Part shown: piece by piece, positions 1 to 12,187 of the stretch
Numbering within the stretch: position 1 is the first letter of the stretch
How the letters are laid out: every line of letters begins with the position of its first letter
Assembly (NCBI GenBank): GCA_011109175.1
Contig: RDEW01000015.1
Location: 328,310 to 392,309, forward strand
DNA length: 64,000 bases
Direction: 5' to 3'
Origin: Dicyema japonicum
Taxonomy: Eukaryota; Dicyemida; Rhombozoa; Dicyemidae
Program-made: the position numbers and the translations under genes
The notes under the pieces: generated by a model
Told to the model about the DNA's origin: nothing
The model's database searches: none
What the model saw: the letters and a program-made list of their open reading frames with translations, nothing else

Positions 1-923
1 AAAGAAATTGTAAGTCTATATTTATGCCCGAATGTTGAATATTGAAAAGTCAAATATTATGAAGATGAGTTCCCATCATTCTTGTTTAACCTATTAACTT
101 TTAAATTCACACGAACACAGAGAAATTGTTTTAATTTAGAGCAGTTGGTATAGTAGTTGATTTGTTGACGTAGCTCTGGTCCACTATGGGATAGCTACAT
201 GTAGTGTCTTCACGTAAAAATGGATATTATCTCACCTTCTTAATAGACCCAGAAAACGTAGGAAACTAGGGATGTTGAATAATGGATCACCAGATATGCT
301 AATGTCTGAATTTGAATTCAGTTTGGTCTAATTTGAAAACTTTGATATGTCTTCCATGAAGAGGAACATGCGAATTCTAGAATGTTCTTAATAAGAAATT
401 AGAATTCGCTAAGAATCCTAAGAAATAAAGAATCCAATTTTGCAGTCTCAATTTGAGAACGAATGTTCTTGGTTTAATTTACGGAATTGGCGATTTTCAG
501 ATGCGGAAACCATTAAATTAATGAACTAAAAATACTAATAAACTCACTAATAAGCCACATGTAAATATTGGGAGACATTTCCTCCTTTCATTATAAAAAC
601 GAGACAATGTTAGTTCGACAAGGAGTCGTTGATTAACAAACAGGTTGTTTTATCAGGCAAATCGGCGAATTCTCAAAGACAAATTGCAAGCTGTGACCAC
701 ATAAATATATTTACGGGACTAATAAATTAATTATCAATCATTAACGACAGTTCTGTTGGTAAGATTAAGATATTTCCTGAGAGTTCAGTGCTCAAGGGGG
801 TAATTCGACCGGTAAAGAAATGGACCAAATACTAAGCCACGTGGAAATTGGATAAATCAATGACAGCGCGTAAATATTGCGAAATGATATTAATTATTAA
901 TGACGTTCTATTCTTGGTTAAAT
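1..923. other. AT-rich intergenic stretch, no gene seen
   Basis: I see no convincing coding exon. The segment near 160-230 resembles one near 49690-49760 (both contain a GTAGCTCTGG-like / GCAGCTCTGG core followed by CACTATG), so it is probably an old dispersed repeat. Confidence 0.4.
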
Positions 924-1120
924 ATGGATTGGACTGAACGGTCGAGTAAAAAAGATGCTGTATCACAATTATTTTTTATTTTACCACATTTAGGGCGATT
1001 GATCAATATTCTCCGATATACGGATATTTTTACAATCAGAAATATTTAAAGGACGGCCAGAATTATTATCGTAGGGACTACCGTTACATGAGAACCCCCA
1101 AAGGTACCGTCTACTACTGA
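924..1120 (+). CDS. candidate small Tyr-rich protein, two exons
   Basis: Not recognised. Exon 1 (924-940, ATG start) joins exon 2 (994-1120) across a 53-nt GT-AG intron with correct phase. The product is about 47 residues and rich in Tyr, Arg and Lys (for example YGYFYNQKYLKDG), ending at TGA. Codon choice looks coding and the acceptor follows a pyrimidine-rich stretch. The start exon is only 17 nt, so a longer upstream structure is possible. Transcript evidence would be needed to accept it. Confidence 0.33.
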
Positions 1121-1382
1121 AATGTTCAGGCAAGAAAGCATCCATTGTAGCCTCTTCTAAAAACCCAGTTGGAGACCTCCAATGGACTCTGCCACTTTTG
1201 TCAACCCATAAGTCGTATCCCCTGGAGGCAAAGCTATTTCATAGTTGTGGTTGTGCTGATTTTAGAAAAAATTGTTGAAAGAAGAAATTTAAAGGCAAGA
1301 ACTATTTGATTATTTTTAACTGAAACCACTAATTTATTATTTTTAATTTATTGATTAACATTTCGAATTTTCGCCCGATTTA

Positions 1383-1625
1383 TCAATAAATTATTTTTAA
1401 TTTTTTGACAATTTCGTCAGTGTGGCTATTCCCCCTCTGGAATTCAAGGGAAATCCGTTCGAATAGCCAACAGCTTTCTCGAAGGTCCCCTGAACGGACT
1501 GAGATTATGTTTTTGAAGAAATTGTAGTATAAATGTTCGAGGATTCCAAAGGTTTCCACAACGAGAGAAAGAAACGTTGCATTTAATCGATTATTAGTGA
1601 AAATTAGATTATTCAACTTGAATGG
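1383..1625 (-). mobile_element. C-terminal scrap of the YLDD-type RT family (family E)
   Basis: The minus-strand frame holds the signature CWLFERISLEFQRGN. It recurs with variation at 24059-24241 (WLFERISLANLRGN), 44715-44870 (WLRQRIGIAVIRGN) and 62468-62617 (WFRERISLAIVRGK). I take it as the extreme C-terminus of the RT family represented at 5.6-7.8 kb. It is followed by an A/T-rich tail. Only the last ~60 codons survive, as expected for a 5'-truncated retrocopy. Confidence 0.5.
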
Positions 1626-1813
1626 CTATTAAAACTGTCAAATTGAGTTTTTCTTAAATATTCCGATCTGATGAGGAATATGTCAATTTTGTGTTTACTA
1701 GATGTTATGTTTGCCGACTTTGTAGTCCTGAGAGCCAATATCATTATTTAATTATAAATCATTATTAATCAATATAATGCCAATATAAAACATTTTATAC
1801 GTATATAACTTGT

Positions 1814-2194
1814 ATGATTGGAATATTTATCATTATTCATTATATTTACAATTTCATTACATTCGAGCATCACTTTTACAACAACACCGTCATCGCTGAC
1901 GAGGACTACGACAGTCTTGAGGACTGGTACAATCAGTTGAAGAAGACCGCACAAATAACTTCAACCTTGACTACCCTGTCAACTAGTGCTGTGACGACGA
2001 CGAAAAAACCCCTCTCAAGTGTCCCCTCCAAAAAGAATGTGGTTGTAATGGCGACTTTGATTTCTTCCCTGGTTTGTGTCCTCATTTTGTGCTGTACTGT
2101 TCTTCATGGAATTGCTCAAAGAAAAAAAAGAAAGAAAAATAGGCACGTGGGGAGTACATTTGTCGTCGACGGACTGAAAACCACTGAGATTTGA
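1814..2194 (+). CDS. type I membrane protein, possibly the last exon
   Basis: Not assigned to a known family. The open frame of 126 codons has a Ser/Thr-rich stalk (residues ~48-70), a single membrane segment (~77-100, VVVMATLISSLVCVLILCC) and a basic KKRKKNR stop-transfer with a short cytoplasmic tail. The first ~18 residues are hydrophobic but may be intronic translation: an acceptor-like site lies just before the acidic ADEDYDSLEDW stretch, so the true N-terminus may come from an upstream exon. A polyadenylation signal follows at 2260. Confidence 0.5.
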   Translation: MIGIFIIIHYIYNFITFEHHFYNNTVIADEDYDSLEDWYNQLKKTAQITSTLTTLSTSAVTTTKKPLSSVPSKKNVVVMATLISSLVCVLILCCTVLHGIAQRKKRKKNRHVGSTFVVDGLKTTEI

Positions 2195-2259
2195 TTTTGT
2201 AAATATTTTATTGTTACTTAACTTTAATGAGGTCTCTGAACTAAAATTGCGTCATTTTG

Positions 2260-2265
2260 AATAAA
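2260..2265 (+). terminator. AATAAA polyadenylation signal
   Basis: Canonical hexamer 65 nt downstream of the membrane-protein stop codon, in an otherwise non-coding A/T-rich segment. Confidence 0.5.
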
Positions 2266-2269
2266 ATCT

Positions 2270-3095
2270 TTAAATAATTAAGAAAATGTAGTAAAAGGAA
2301 TGACGCACGTGACCATATGCATTCTGAAATATGGTTTTTATAATAAAGAATTTTGGTTTTCTAAAATGAACGGTGGTTTATCAGGTCACGTGGGTCTCCT
2401 CTTTATCCTATTTGACAAATATAACTCTTGTCCTCGGATTTTTAGCTAAAGATGAGCTAAGACTACTCGGAAGTACTAATATTTATAGTTAATATGAACA
2501 GGAACCTAAGTAAGGATCGCTTCTTTTGATGAACAGGACGATTACTATTGCCATTATTATTAGCAACGTGTATAGAATCTATTAACTGTCATCCTATACG
2601 CGCACTTCTGATAGGTGATCAAGTTCTATCAATTTGGGCTGGGGGAGATTAAACCTGGATCCTACATGCAAAAGACGCTTCGTTTATTAGAACTTGGTGT
2701 TTCCAACATCTCCATCACCTCGTTTGTCGAATTGTCATTGATTTTGTGATAATTCATTTACGTATAGTCAATAGTTGTATGCTTATTACTGTTAACCAAC
2801 AAAATTGTAAATTACCACAAAGTTGACACCATACAGATGAGCTCAATCTAGAGAGAATAGGCTAATCAAACAGTTGTCGACTGCTCCCCGTCAAATACAT
2901 CATATCACCTTGACTACTTTTCGCTGATCTCAAGCAGTTTCGATTCCCTCAGTAATTTGGTTTGAATTCAAATGGACTACTAGAATCAGTGATGTCTTGG
3001 GAGCTATTAATTCATAGTCTTGTGAATATAGGGTTGGATAACGAGGAAATCAATTATGTGACTTGAGTGTATTTTAGTTTTTATTACATCGTATA
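2270..3095. other. intergenic, nothing firm
   Basis: No supported exon on either strand. Short imperfect repeats only. Confidence 0.4.
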
Positions 3096-3289
3096 ATGGC
3101 GGCCCTGCTGTTTATAAGAAAAGAAGAGGAGTAGGTTCGTCCTTTTCCATTTTCATCACACGTCCTACCGTCACGGACATTACATCATTCTTCGGCGGAA
3201 GAGTTTCCGTTATGCAATCTTCTCAGGAGGATTTGTTCAAAGAGAAGGAAATGAAAGTACCCAATGGTCTTGTAGAGTCGCATATTTAA
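3096..3289 (+). CDS. candidate two-exon small protein
   Basis: Not recognised. ATG at 3096 opens MAALLFIRKEE; a 70-nt GT-AG intron (3132-3201) joins in phase to an acidic/helical exon (VSVMQSSQEDLFKEKEMK) ending at TAA 3287-3289, about 40 residues in all. The second exon also reads open without splicing for ~45 codons. Weak evidence: good frame and codon use only. Confidence 0.27.
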
Positions 3290-3486
3290 TTTAAAGAAGA
3301 AATTTAGCAGATCCCTCGGTGAATTGGTAAAACTATGATAATTTGAAGTCTCTGATTACAGAGCACCGTACTTGGACATAAGAAACAATACACAAACGGA
3401 CAATTCCATAAAATTCAGAACTCACAAAACCCGATTCGAATAAATATAAGGAAAGATCTCGACATAGTGCTTAGAGCACTGTTACA

Positions 3487-3594
3487 ATGAACAATCACGA
3501 GTATAAATTACAAGCCTTCGTTATCCTATTTTACTATTTGCCATTTGTCATCAAAGTTGAAGAAACCACAGATTCGCCTTTGAAGTATGCGTGA
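3487..3594 (+). CDS. candidate signal-peptide exon
   Basis: A 35-codon ORF with a hydrophobic stretch (LQAFVILFYYLPFVI) followed by KVEETTDS. This is the pattern of a secretory leader, so it may be the first exon of a secreted or membrane protein; the last codons overlap a GTGAGT donor-like site at 3591. No downstream exon is certain. Confidence 0.22.
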   Translation: MNNHEYKLQAFVILFYYLPFVIKVEETTDSPLKYA

Positions 3595-3599
3595 GTCAT

Positions 3600-4300
3600 A
3601 GTGACTGCATTAACATGATTGAGCAGCAATTCTTCACTGGTCAATATGAAGGTGGTTTACAAAATGATTAAGCTACATAAATTACAATGACCTTTTTATA
3701 TTGATTTACCCTAAAATGGGGTGAATTTGTTTGAAAAACTGAAATTCAAATGCAGTCAACTCTCACAAATTGGCCATTTTTGGTTTCTTAGAATATGTGG
3801 CCAATTTAAAAAACAATAAAATATTAATTTTGAAAAACAGTGAACAAATAAATTTTTTTTATTAAAAAATTTCTTAAATGAACAAAAACCGAATTTAAGA
3901 TTTATTAAAATAAATTTACTTTCTAACTTTTTTTTGCTTCGTATTTTCTTATGAAGAAATTAGAGAAACTTCATTCTCAACATTGACTAAGAGTTCCCTT
4001 ATAGCAGTTAATCTACTAAAATATTTTTTTGTCTATAAGTCTTATTTTTCCGATTCTTGTTCACTATTTTCTGAATCTTTTGAAGAATTTCATTTCCATT
4101 AAATGCAAACAAAGCGGCCTTGGTATTAAGGAATCATTCAAAAAACCCATAGAAAATTGATTTTTCAAAAAAATACATTTAGACTCTACCCTCATCCATT
4201 TTACTTACATCTCTTCAAGTTTTGAAACTTTGGTTTATGTGCAGCTTTAAAAGACGGTTGATATTTTTTAGAATCTTTCAAAATAGTATGCTTATTCAGT
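3600..4300. other. very AT-rich intergenic stretch
   Basis: Low-complexity A/T sequence; no coding exon, tRNA or recognisable repeat end seen. Confidence 0.4.
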
Positions 4301-4309
4301 AAAATAATA

Positions 4310-5300
4310 TGTCGCGAGCGCACGCGTGCGTGAAGGTTTTGGAAACTAAAGAAGGTTTGACCGCAATCTGCCTTGATGTATCCAAAGCATTCGACAGTGT
4401 GTGGTATCTTGGTCTTTTTATTTGTCTTGCGAAATGTGGTATTGAAAAGGAACTCTTTTTTTTGGATACAAAGTTTGCTCTCAGATAGACGGTCAATTGT
4501 TAATTTTTTAAACTATGAATCTCGTGAAATTTGGTTGAGAAGAGATGTACCTCAGGGTTCACTGCTCAGTCATTTGTTATTTAACATTGTAATGAGTGAA
4601 TTGCCTTCCCAAGAAAACCCACGTACATAAATTTTTACATATGCTGATGACGTCATAATTTATGATGTTTCTTTAAACCCTTTGGTATCTGAGAAACGAT
4701 TGAAGACGTACATGGACCAGATTGAAGAGTGGTGCAATAAAAACTTCCTTTCGGTGGCACATGAGAAGTCTGGTATGCTGAGGATAACTGGAAGCAGGAT
4801 GGCTAACCTAAAGAGCTTGTTACAAGACATACTTGGGAAGAAGACTATGAAATACCATGGTCTCCTAACTGACGAGGGAGGTAATTTTCTGGAACATGTT
4901 AAAATACGAAAGAAAAAAGCTACGAACGCTCTTTACTGCGTTAGAAAATTAAAACTCGAGCCGGAGACCTTTGTTTGTGTCTTCAACACTGCGATACTAC
5001 CTGCAATGTTATACGGTTTAGAAGGATGATACGAGTCGAAAAAGAGAGACTCTATCCTGAAGAAATTTAAGAAAACGTGAAATTTTGCTCTTAAGCTTGC
5101 TTACAGGATAAGTCCTCGTATGCCAATTCCCCTATGGTTGAAAGGAAAAATGTGCAAGGTTGGCGGAACTATCGAAAATCTTATTCGAGGTTTCAAAAAT
5201 CGCACTAAAGTATCTGGCACATATCTTCAGAAATGACCCCGTGTTTACGGATTTTTTGAGAGACTGTCGGAGTAGAAGTCGGTTAGCATGTTCTACAGTT
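4310..5300 (+). mobile_element. degenerate non-LTR RT fragment
   Basis: The translation, with frameshifts and stops, follows RT landmarks in order: DVSKAFDSVW, then PQGS, then the catalytic box YADDVIIY (just after 4635), then a thumb-like stretch through ILPAMLYGLEG (ends ~5027). The endonuclease and 3' end are missing or unrecognisable. Subfamily uncertain. Confidence 0.65.
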
Positions 5301-5409
5301 TCATATTACTTCTCCATCACTTAATTTACAGTGCTTTTTCTTTATAATAACTTACTTCAAGGACAGACATTAAAAGCTGTAGCTCCAAATATAAAAGCGG
5401 ACCTTCTAA

Positions 5410-5476
5410 GTAGCATACTTGTTAGTGCTGTTGCCTGTATCTCGATTAGCTGTGGGTTCGGTTCCCACACTGCTAC
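5410..5476 (+). repeat. tRNA-like element, probable SINE head
   Basis: A perfect T-arm (GTGGG, loop TTCGGTT, CCCAC) is enclosed by a 6-bp acceptor-like pairing GTAGCA/TGCTAC. The D-arm and anticodon arm are poor, so this is a tRNA relic or a tRNA-derived SINE head, not a functional tRNA. A GGTGTCATGTGACCC head-like motif follows near 5524. Confidence 0.4.
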
Positions 5477-5599
5477 CTGTCGATAGATTCCTCTTTTCTC
5501 TTTGCCTTTTTCAATTCTTAAAAGGTGTCATGTGACCCATCTGTCCAAAAACGCTCAGTGCCAGGCCAACATGCAAAAACGATCTAGCTCTTCCTCACT

Positions 5600-7790
5600 C
5601 ACTGGATAAGTTCACAGATATGGATAGACGTGATGCTTGGAAAGGATGCATGTTCTTCCACCTTTGATGTGTCAGACTGTCGAGGAAGTCTTTGAAACCT
5701 TTGTCTTCTTGGATTTGCCACGATTGAGACCCAAACAATATGATTCCCTTCTAGGAGTTACTAAATCCCTTATGTCTGACCCTGTTTCTGGATCGCCTAC
5801 CAGTCACGTTACGTCTAAAGAAATTTTACTTCTCACATGGAGGTTGCGAGTACAGAGGCGTATTCCTTTGAGGATTCCAAAATCCGTGAGAGTGGTGGCG
5901 GCTGAGGCTCTTGCTTGTGCTATTGACAGGGATGCCTCGTCTTTGGAGAACAAGGATTGGATTCCCTTATTTCTCGCTCCCCTAATTGCACTTGGACTGG
6001 ACTCTAATCATCGAGGAGCTTCTACCGCTGCAAGACTTAGGAAATCTACTCAGTCGTTTAAGGATGAGAATCTTTCTTTTTTCCCTCTCGAGAGTCCTAT
6101 ATCGTGGAAACAAAGTTTTTTCTTCAAAATACGGTTGCAGCAAGCTAATGGATAGGCAGCAGTTAAGGCATTGTTTTCAACCGAGACCATCCTCTCAGTC
6201 ATCCCTGAATCATTTCTACTTTGAAGAATAAACATCCTCCCCTTCCATTAGATCTTAGAGAATTTTCAACACCATTAGACAGCCTCTCCCCCGTTTTATT
6301 TACCGGTCAAATCCTTCTCACCAGACAGCAGCGTGGGTGGATGGTTTACGCCCTGAGCACATTCAGAGACCTTTTTGTCATTCTTAACTTTGTGGCGGAC
6401 GCTCACTCTGTATCATCGTTAACCAAACTCGTAAACCCATTTTCATCTTGGAACATCCCCCGTGAACTCTTTTTCCTGCCCTATTGTTCTCTTCTCGAAG
6501 CTTGGTGTTGGAATCAGGCATATTGTCGTTGGAAACCTATTCCGCAAACTGCTTCAAAACTTTCGTGCTGGCGTGTCATCGATGATCTGTCTTCTGATCT
6601 GAAACCTGTTAACTCTTAGTGGGGGTCCGCGGCAGTTGCGAATATGTCATTCATGCCGCTCGTTCCTTTGTGAACTATTGTAAAAAGGATAACCCTGAAT
6701 TATTGTGAAGCTAGGCGTTTCTAACGCCTTCAATTCGGTGAGGAGAGACCATCTTCTTGAAACCGTTTTGAGGAGACCCCAAGAATTATCCACATTACGA
6801 ACCTCGCATACGGTATCCAACCCATCTCGTATCGGTGATGGACTATTAAATCATCGACTGGGTACAATATGGTTATTTTCTCGTCATTTCTTTTTTGCTT
6901 AGGCAGTTGATGAGGCCATCCGTTCGTGTGTGACGGCTTTCAATTGTTGGTATTGGACGGTGCTACGATTGGTGGATCTGCCTTGTCGGTTATGAAAAGT
7001 CTTTGAATACTTCTTACATTCTTGCCAATTATGGACTCGAGATTAATTCGAGTAAATCTGAAATTTGTAATCCGGGACTCTCGCATGATGAATACTTTAA
7101 ATAACGATACACGCTCATGTCTTTTCTCCCCGATACTGCTATTACCGATGTGGAACACCTTATGATAGTGGGCTCTCCCAGTCCCTCATATACGTAGTAA
7201 TAAAATATCGGAGATTTCTGGAGCCACCATTAAACTGCACGAACCTTTCCACATACTGTGTTTTTTTCTTCCTTCCAAGATTAATGTTTTGGGACGTTTC
7301 TCTCCTTGCTACCTCTTTCCGGAAAGCCTGGAGAACTTCAATATTCTTACCTCCAAATCTATCGAAGAAATTGTGAATATAAATTTCGATAACACTGGAT
7401 TGATGCAAGCACTCTTTCCCGTCAGATTTAGGGATATTGGCCTAACTTCTGTTGTTGACGTTTTCCTGCCATCCTTCCTGTCCCTTTATCATGCAACGCA
7501 TTTCTCATCCTGACTATTCTTCCAGATTTCTGCAAATCCTCCCTGGGCGACAAATTGCTGATGGGTTGAAGAGTTTTTCGGTGGCTTTTGAAGAAATCCC
7601 TATTGATATACTCCAACTGAATAACTGGACCGACATTTTGTACAAAAATATCATTCGACCGCTTTCACCGTCGGGCTTGCATTTTGGCAGCCTCTTCCCC
7701 TCACAGGGGTGCTTGGCTCAACGCGTTCCAATCATCGTCAATTGGTTCTCTTCCGGAACAGGACGCCCTCGTTAGCTCATAATTCTATCA
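5600..7790 (+). mobile_element. degenerate RT of the IRPIAVG / YLDD class (family E)
   Basis: Conceptual translation across many frameshifts gives a conserved order: an N-terminal region with LRVQRRIPLRIPK, then a LESGIxxxVVGN-like motif near 6530 (related to the IRPIAVG motif of this class), then VSNAFNSVRRDHLLE near 6710, then the active-site stretch WYLDDATIGG near 6950 (one base out of frame), then AWLNAFQSSSIGSLPE near 7720. At least eight breaks, so it is dead. Other pieces of the same family lie at 1.4, 24.1, 44.7, 46.6 and 62.5 kb. Confidence 0.6.
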
Positions 7791-7796
7791 GCTGGA

Positions 7797-7970
7797 TTAT
7801 TTTGATTGTTTTATTTATTTAACTTCAAGACCACCAAGAAAATAGGTCAAAACTAACTAATTAGGTGATCCCAGCCTTCAACAACATCCGAACTCTTTTC
7901 GCCTGGTCTTCTGATGACCCAACCGCATTCCGGAAGCGCTTCTCTTCCTTCTGCATAGGAATTCAATCGG
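7797..7970 (-). mobile_element. minus-strand LINE 3' end with GIT-stop tail
   Basis: The reverse strand reads a C-terminus like the copies at 22.8 and 59.1 kb (PIEFLCRRKR here, PIGFLCKTER there), then GGGATCACCTAATTAG at 7872-7857 and a short tail ending in AAATAAATAAAA. The tail also carries GTTAGTTTTGACC, bridging the LINE tails and the SINE tails of this window. Confidence 0.6.
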
Positions 7971-8331
7971 CGTGCATTTTTATATCATCAACCTAAATTC
8001 CTCTACATGGGCCACCTTTTCCTTGAATGGTTTTCCCAGTTTCTTGCAAAAACGTATGAAACCCTAGCCATTCTTCAACGTCGGCTAATCAGAAACGAGG
8101 CCGCCAATGGAAATGTCAATGTGGTGCATAATTTTCCGCCTGAGAGAGTTCAAACGATCAATTCTCGAAGAGGGAATGGCGAATCTCCAGGCGGAGCAGG
8201 GATATTCAATAGTAGGGACAATGACTTTTGATTGTCTTGTATCGTAATAAATTGTTTTTGTTTAAAAAAATTTAATATTTTAAAATAAAAATAATTTTCA
8301 AATAAAATAACAATTATTTTCAACACGAGAA

Positions 8332-9330
8332 ATGCTTAGAATGAATTTTGGATTATTTTTAGCTCGATCTCTCAGCTCCTCTTACAACAACGGGATAAAA
8401 AACCTTCTCATAATTGGAGGAGGTCAGATGGGCTCAGGGATTGCTCAGGTTACCAAATCACTCACAATTAGGTTTCAGCCATTGCCGGCTACAACATTAA
8501 CGTAGTTGACATGAGCACTGATGTTCTTGATAAAAGCAAGTCCACGATTAGCAGGGGGCTGAAACTGAGTGCTAGGAAGCTCAAATCTCTAGGAGCCTCT
8601 ACAGTTGTTTAAACTGTTTATTTTAGGACAAACTACTAATGGTTGAGTCTGCTTTGGAGAAGATTACATTTTCTACTGATTTTAAGCCTTTTGCTCCTTC
8701 CGCAGATTTGGTCGTCGAGGCAGTGTTGGAGAAACTCGACGTTAAAAAGAAAATATTCGGGGATCTCCAGTCTCTATGTGGCAAAGAAACAATTTTGGCC
8801 ACGAACACCTCATCCTTGCCAGTTGAAGCCATCATGGAAGGCCTCAGTGGACAAGATCGCTGTGCAGGGCTCCATTTCTTCAACCCAGTGGCTGTGATGA
8901 AACTAGTGGAAGTTATAAAGACATCAAGTACGAGTTCCTCCACCGTGGATCGACTTAAGAGTTTTGTCGAGTCCGTAGGGAAGACCTCAGTTCAGTGCAA
9001 GGACACTGCAGGATTTATCGTCAATCGACTTCTTTTGCCTTATTTGGGAGAAGCTATGACGATGTATGATAGAGGTGATGCCGAAATGAGAGATATTGAC
9101 ACGGCCATGAAGCTTGGGGCAAATTATCCCCTCGGTCCCTTTGAATTGATTGATTTCATTGGGCTGGATACGATCAAGTTCATTTTGGACTGTATGGGGT
9201 TTGTTTATTTGTAGTTTGGAGTAAGACTGAACCTGATAACCCCCAATTCAAGTCAGTCCCTATTTTAGACAAATTGGTGGCTGAAGGAAAGCTTGGTGTT
9301 AAAACTAAACAGGGATTCTATTCCTATTAG
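8332..9330 (+). CDS. HADH: 3-hydroxyacyl-CoA dehydrogenase, mitochondrial
   Basis: Catalyses the NAD-dependent oxidation of L-3-hydroxyacyl-CoA in mitochondrial beta-oxidation. Exons 8332-8448, 8472-8603, 8627-9198 and 9222-9330 give 309 residues, close to the animal enzyme. The start gives a basic, Ser-rich mitochondrial leader (MLRMNFGLFLARSLSSS). The nucleotide-binding loop IIGGGQMGSGIAQ follows. Later motifs include NTSSLPVEAI, the catalytic HFFNPVAVMKLVEVI, and CKDTAGFIVNRLLLPY in the C-terminal domain; the end is KTKQGFYSY. All three introns are exactly 23 nt; the second could instead be cut as 20 nt with one extra Val. No frameshift. Confidence 0.93.
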
Positions 9331-10501
9331 TTATTACATGACATTTCGGTTTGTTTGGGTTTTCCCTCATTATATTCATATTATTTAATACCACAGAAAT
9401 ATCTCTTTAATAAACCAGGTAGCATAGTGGTGCTGTGTACCCCGATACCTATAAGTCAAGAATTCCGTTCTGCTCTCTACCTACTTAAATTCCTAAGATA
9501 CAGTCTACCAATCTCACGAAACTCACAGTGCGTTTCACTCCGACAGTGGGAACTGGATATAATCGGTAGTAATATCTGCTTAGACGTTAAGCCATTTTAT
9601 TTATTTACTCACGGTGACTTCGAGTGATTGAAACTGGTGACTAACAAGAAAGTCATAGACATAAGCGGACGTTCCCAGAGATCCATCGGGTGTATTTGGT
9701 GTTGTGCAGAACTCGGAGGCGGCACAATATCGAAAATAACGACACGCCAATTAAAGTTTTGCCATGTGGGTCTCTCATTAATATTTTCCTTGCAAAACTT
9801 ACATAACTAAAGGAACAGCCAAGTTGGAGATGAGAATCAAAGAATTTTAGACATTATAGCTACGTTAGCCAACTACAAATTTTTCGTTGTAAAGAGTCAG
9901 TGCACATTTAAGTACTTGTGATCGTAGAATAAGCCATTCCAAATTTGGGATGCAATCAACCATTCCACTGAGTGACTACAGTATGAAGCATATTCATGGT
10001 GGAAGCAGATTTTACTTTGGTCTGAAAAGTTTAGAAGCAACAAGAATTTTATATTATTGAATAATGACCCTTAAGTAAATTTTCAAATCTTCTCCCAGGA
10101 ATTCAAAAATTTTGATTCCAACTATAAATTCGATTCTTAAAAAGATTTGGGCTTGTTAAGTAAAATGGAATGTGGAATTTGGTATCGTGCAAATGAACAT
10201 CTTCCATTTTTGTGCCAAATTCTCCTTTTCATTAGTAACCCTATGTTAACTCCACTGCTCGCATGCAGAGAAAACTAACATCACTGAACGACTCACAAAA
10301 TAACCTTTCTAACGTGGAATTATACTTAATTTTGAGTCTTCTGATTAAAAATATTCACAATCTTTTAGTTTTTAAGTTTAATTTTTGTAATTTCCAATCA
10401 ACTAGACTGGTGCTTTAGTCTTCAAGTTAAAGTTTACTTTGGAAAAGTATATGGCTCATTCAACCCATTTAACGCTTTCTATATAAATTGGCTTCAAATA
10501 A
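9331..10501. other. intergenic, unassigned
   Basis: Short open frames at 9355-9810 match nothing I know and have no splice support. No repeat boundary recognised. Confidence 0.35.
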
Positions 10502-10744
10502 ATGTTCCGAGATCGTGAGAGCGATCCACTGGTTAAAGAGGATGAAAATGTCTTTAACGGAATGAAATATAAACGACATTTCTGGGAACTCGAAATACAG
10601 TTTGAGACAGATAACTTCAAAAATTGACTTTGATAAAATCACATATAGAGGTCAAAACATACTTTCTATATGAATTGTGTCGATTATCATAATGACCCTG
10701 GTTTAGGACAACCATTTTTAAAAGCAGTTCCCCCAAAACTGTAG
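10502..10744 (+). CDS. candidate two-exon small protein
   Basis: Not recognised. Exon 1 (10502-10599) begins MFRDRESDPLVKEDEN and is charged. A 51-nt GT-AG intron (10600-10650) joins in phase to exon 2 (10651-10744) with FYMNCVDYHNDPGLGQ and the end VPPKL. The product is about 63 residues, soluble, with no membrane segment. Both exons read as coding and the join keeps the frame, but neither the start nor the family is supported by homology I can recall. Confidence 0.37.
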
Positions 10745-11120
10745 GTAAATTCAATTGAATGATTATTTCCTTCATAAATTGTATTTCAATGACAATGTAG
10801 TCAAGATTATGTAATCCTCAACTATGAGTAGGCATCCAAGATTATATCACTACAATATTGAAGCTTTGCTATTATGTATTGTCATCAACAATTTCGATAC
10901 CTTACTTTCTCTGGCTTCATGCTCTCAATCAAATATCTTCTCACTCTTAAAGCAGTCTGAGTGATCGAGGAGTTATTATAAACGACAGATTTTCTTTAGT
11001 CATCAATGTAATTAACTTTTACCAGTCTTTCCGACGTTTATTAAGCTGTATTCGAGTAGGTTTAACCACAATTCTACTTTTCAACTTTTCTTGACTGACA
11101 CTCTGAGACGGAGGGGAAAC
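10745..11120. other. intergenic
   Basis: No supported feature. Confidence 0.35.
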
Positions 11121-11290
11121 AATTTTCTCTTGGCTTACGAAAACTACATCGTTTTAGCATCATGGGATCAAGACGTCCTTTGGCAGCCACCAAGAGAATA
11201 CAAAATCACCTGAACCGTTTACTTTTGTGGATGAACGAGCGACAATTAGCCTTGAGAAACCCATTTTATCATTAAAATCTTTTACATCCA
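11121..11290 (+). mobile_element. short LINE RT fragment
   Basis: The plus strand reads ENYIVLASWDQDVLW, an RT active-site box with the YADD core lost, then after a frame change NHLNRLLLWMNERQLAL, the helix that normally follows the active site in non-LTR RTs. Only ~55 codons remain. Confidence 0.45.
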
Positions 11291-12187
11291 CTCACATTGC
11301 CATACTAGTAACTCAAACATGTGTTAGTATGTGATTGCTCTTTTGTTTTTGGACATTTTCCCATATTACCAAGTTTATTAGAAGACAGGGTCCATTTATA
11401 TCTACAAGCTTACTGACCCCATTCGACACTAATTTTTCAATAATTTGTATAACGTTGCATATGTGTAATCGACCTATACTCACTAGGTAATTTAGGGTTG
11501 TCTACTTTGAGAATCAGCTACGCCATCTTCGTGAATAGGCATTGGGGAATAATACATGGATGGGCGACATAATCCCTCAGAATATTGTGGAAAGGAATGA
11601 TACATGTGATAAAGAATTATACATTTTGTCAACTTACGGGGTTTTCAGTTCGAAAGCCTAACAATGGCATCTGTCATTGTACTGTAGATCCCATCAATGC
11701 CGCAAAACTAAGTCATGTGGAAGTTACTCTGTTCGATTATATAAGAAGAATCCCTTTACGAGTGCAGACTACCTCAAAGGTAATCATTTCCGACTCAAAA
11801 TACAAGTCAATTCCAACATATAGTTGTGAATCTCTCCAAGAAATGATCCAGTAGAGTTGGGGTAAGAAAATGACTCCGCCCTACACTCGTATTCCTCTCA
11901 AGACTAAAGGATGCATGAGTACACGCCAATTGAACAAAAGAAAAAGAATATAGCATACAAGAGAAGCTGCTACCAAGCAACCCGAGGGAAACTAAAACCA
12001 AAGCCTACTGTCATAAACTAGTTACCCTGACCATTAAGCTATCAGGCTCACCTCGGAACAACCATAGCTTATCCCATTCCAGCCCAATTGAACCCACAAC
12101 AATACTCATAATTCTACCTTAAGTTGTTAAATGTTTGAAGAGAACAACAATAGATTAAGGTTAAGAATTAAGAAGTCAGATAAATTA
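11291..12187. other. intergenic with one unassigned ORF
   Basis: An 89-codon frame at 11585-11854 (+) contains VEVTLFDYIRRIPLRVQTT but matches no family I recognise. The rest shows nothing definite. Confidence 0.3.
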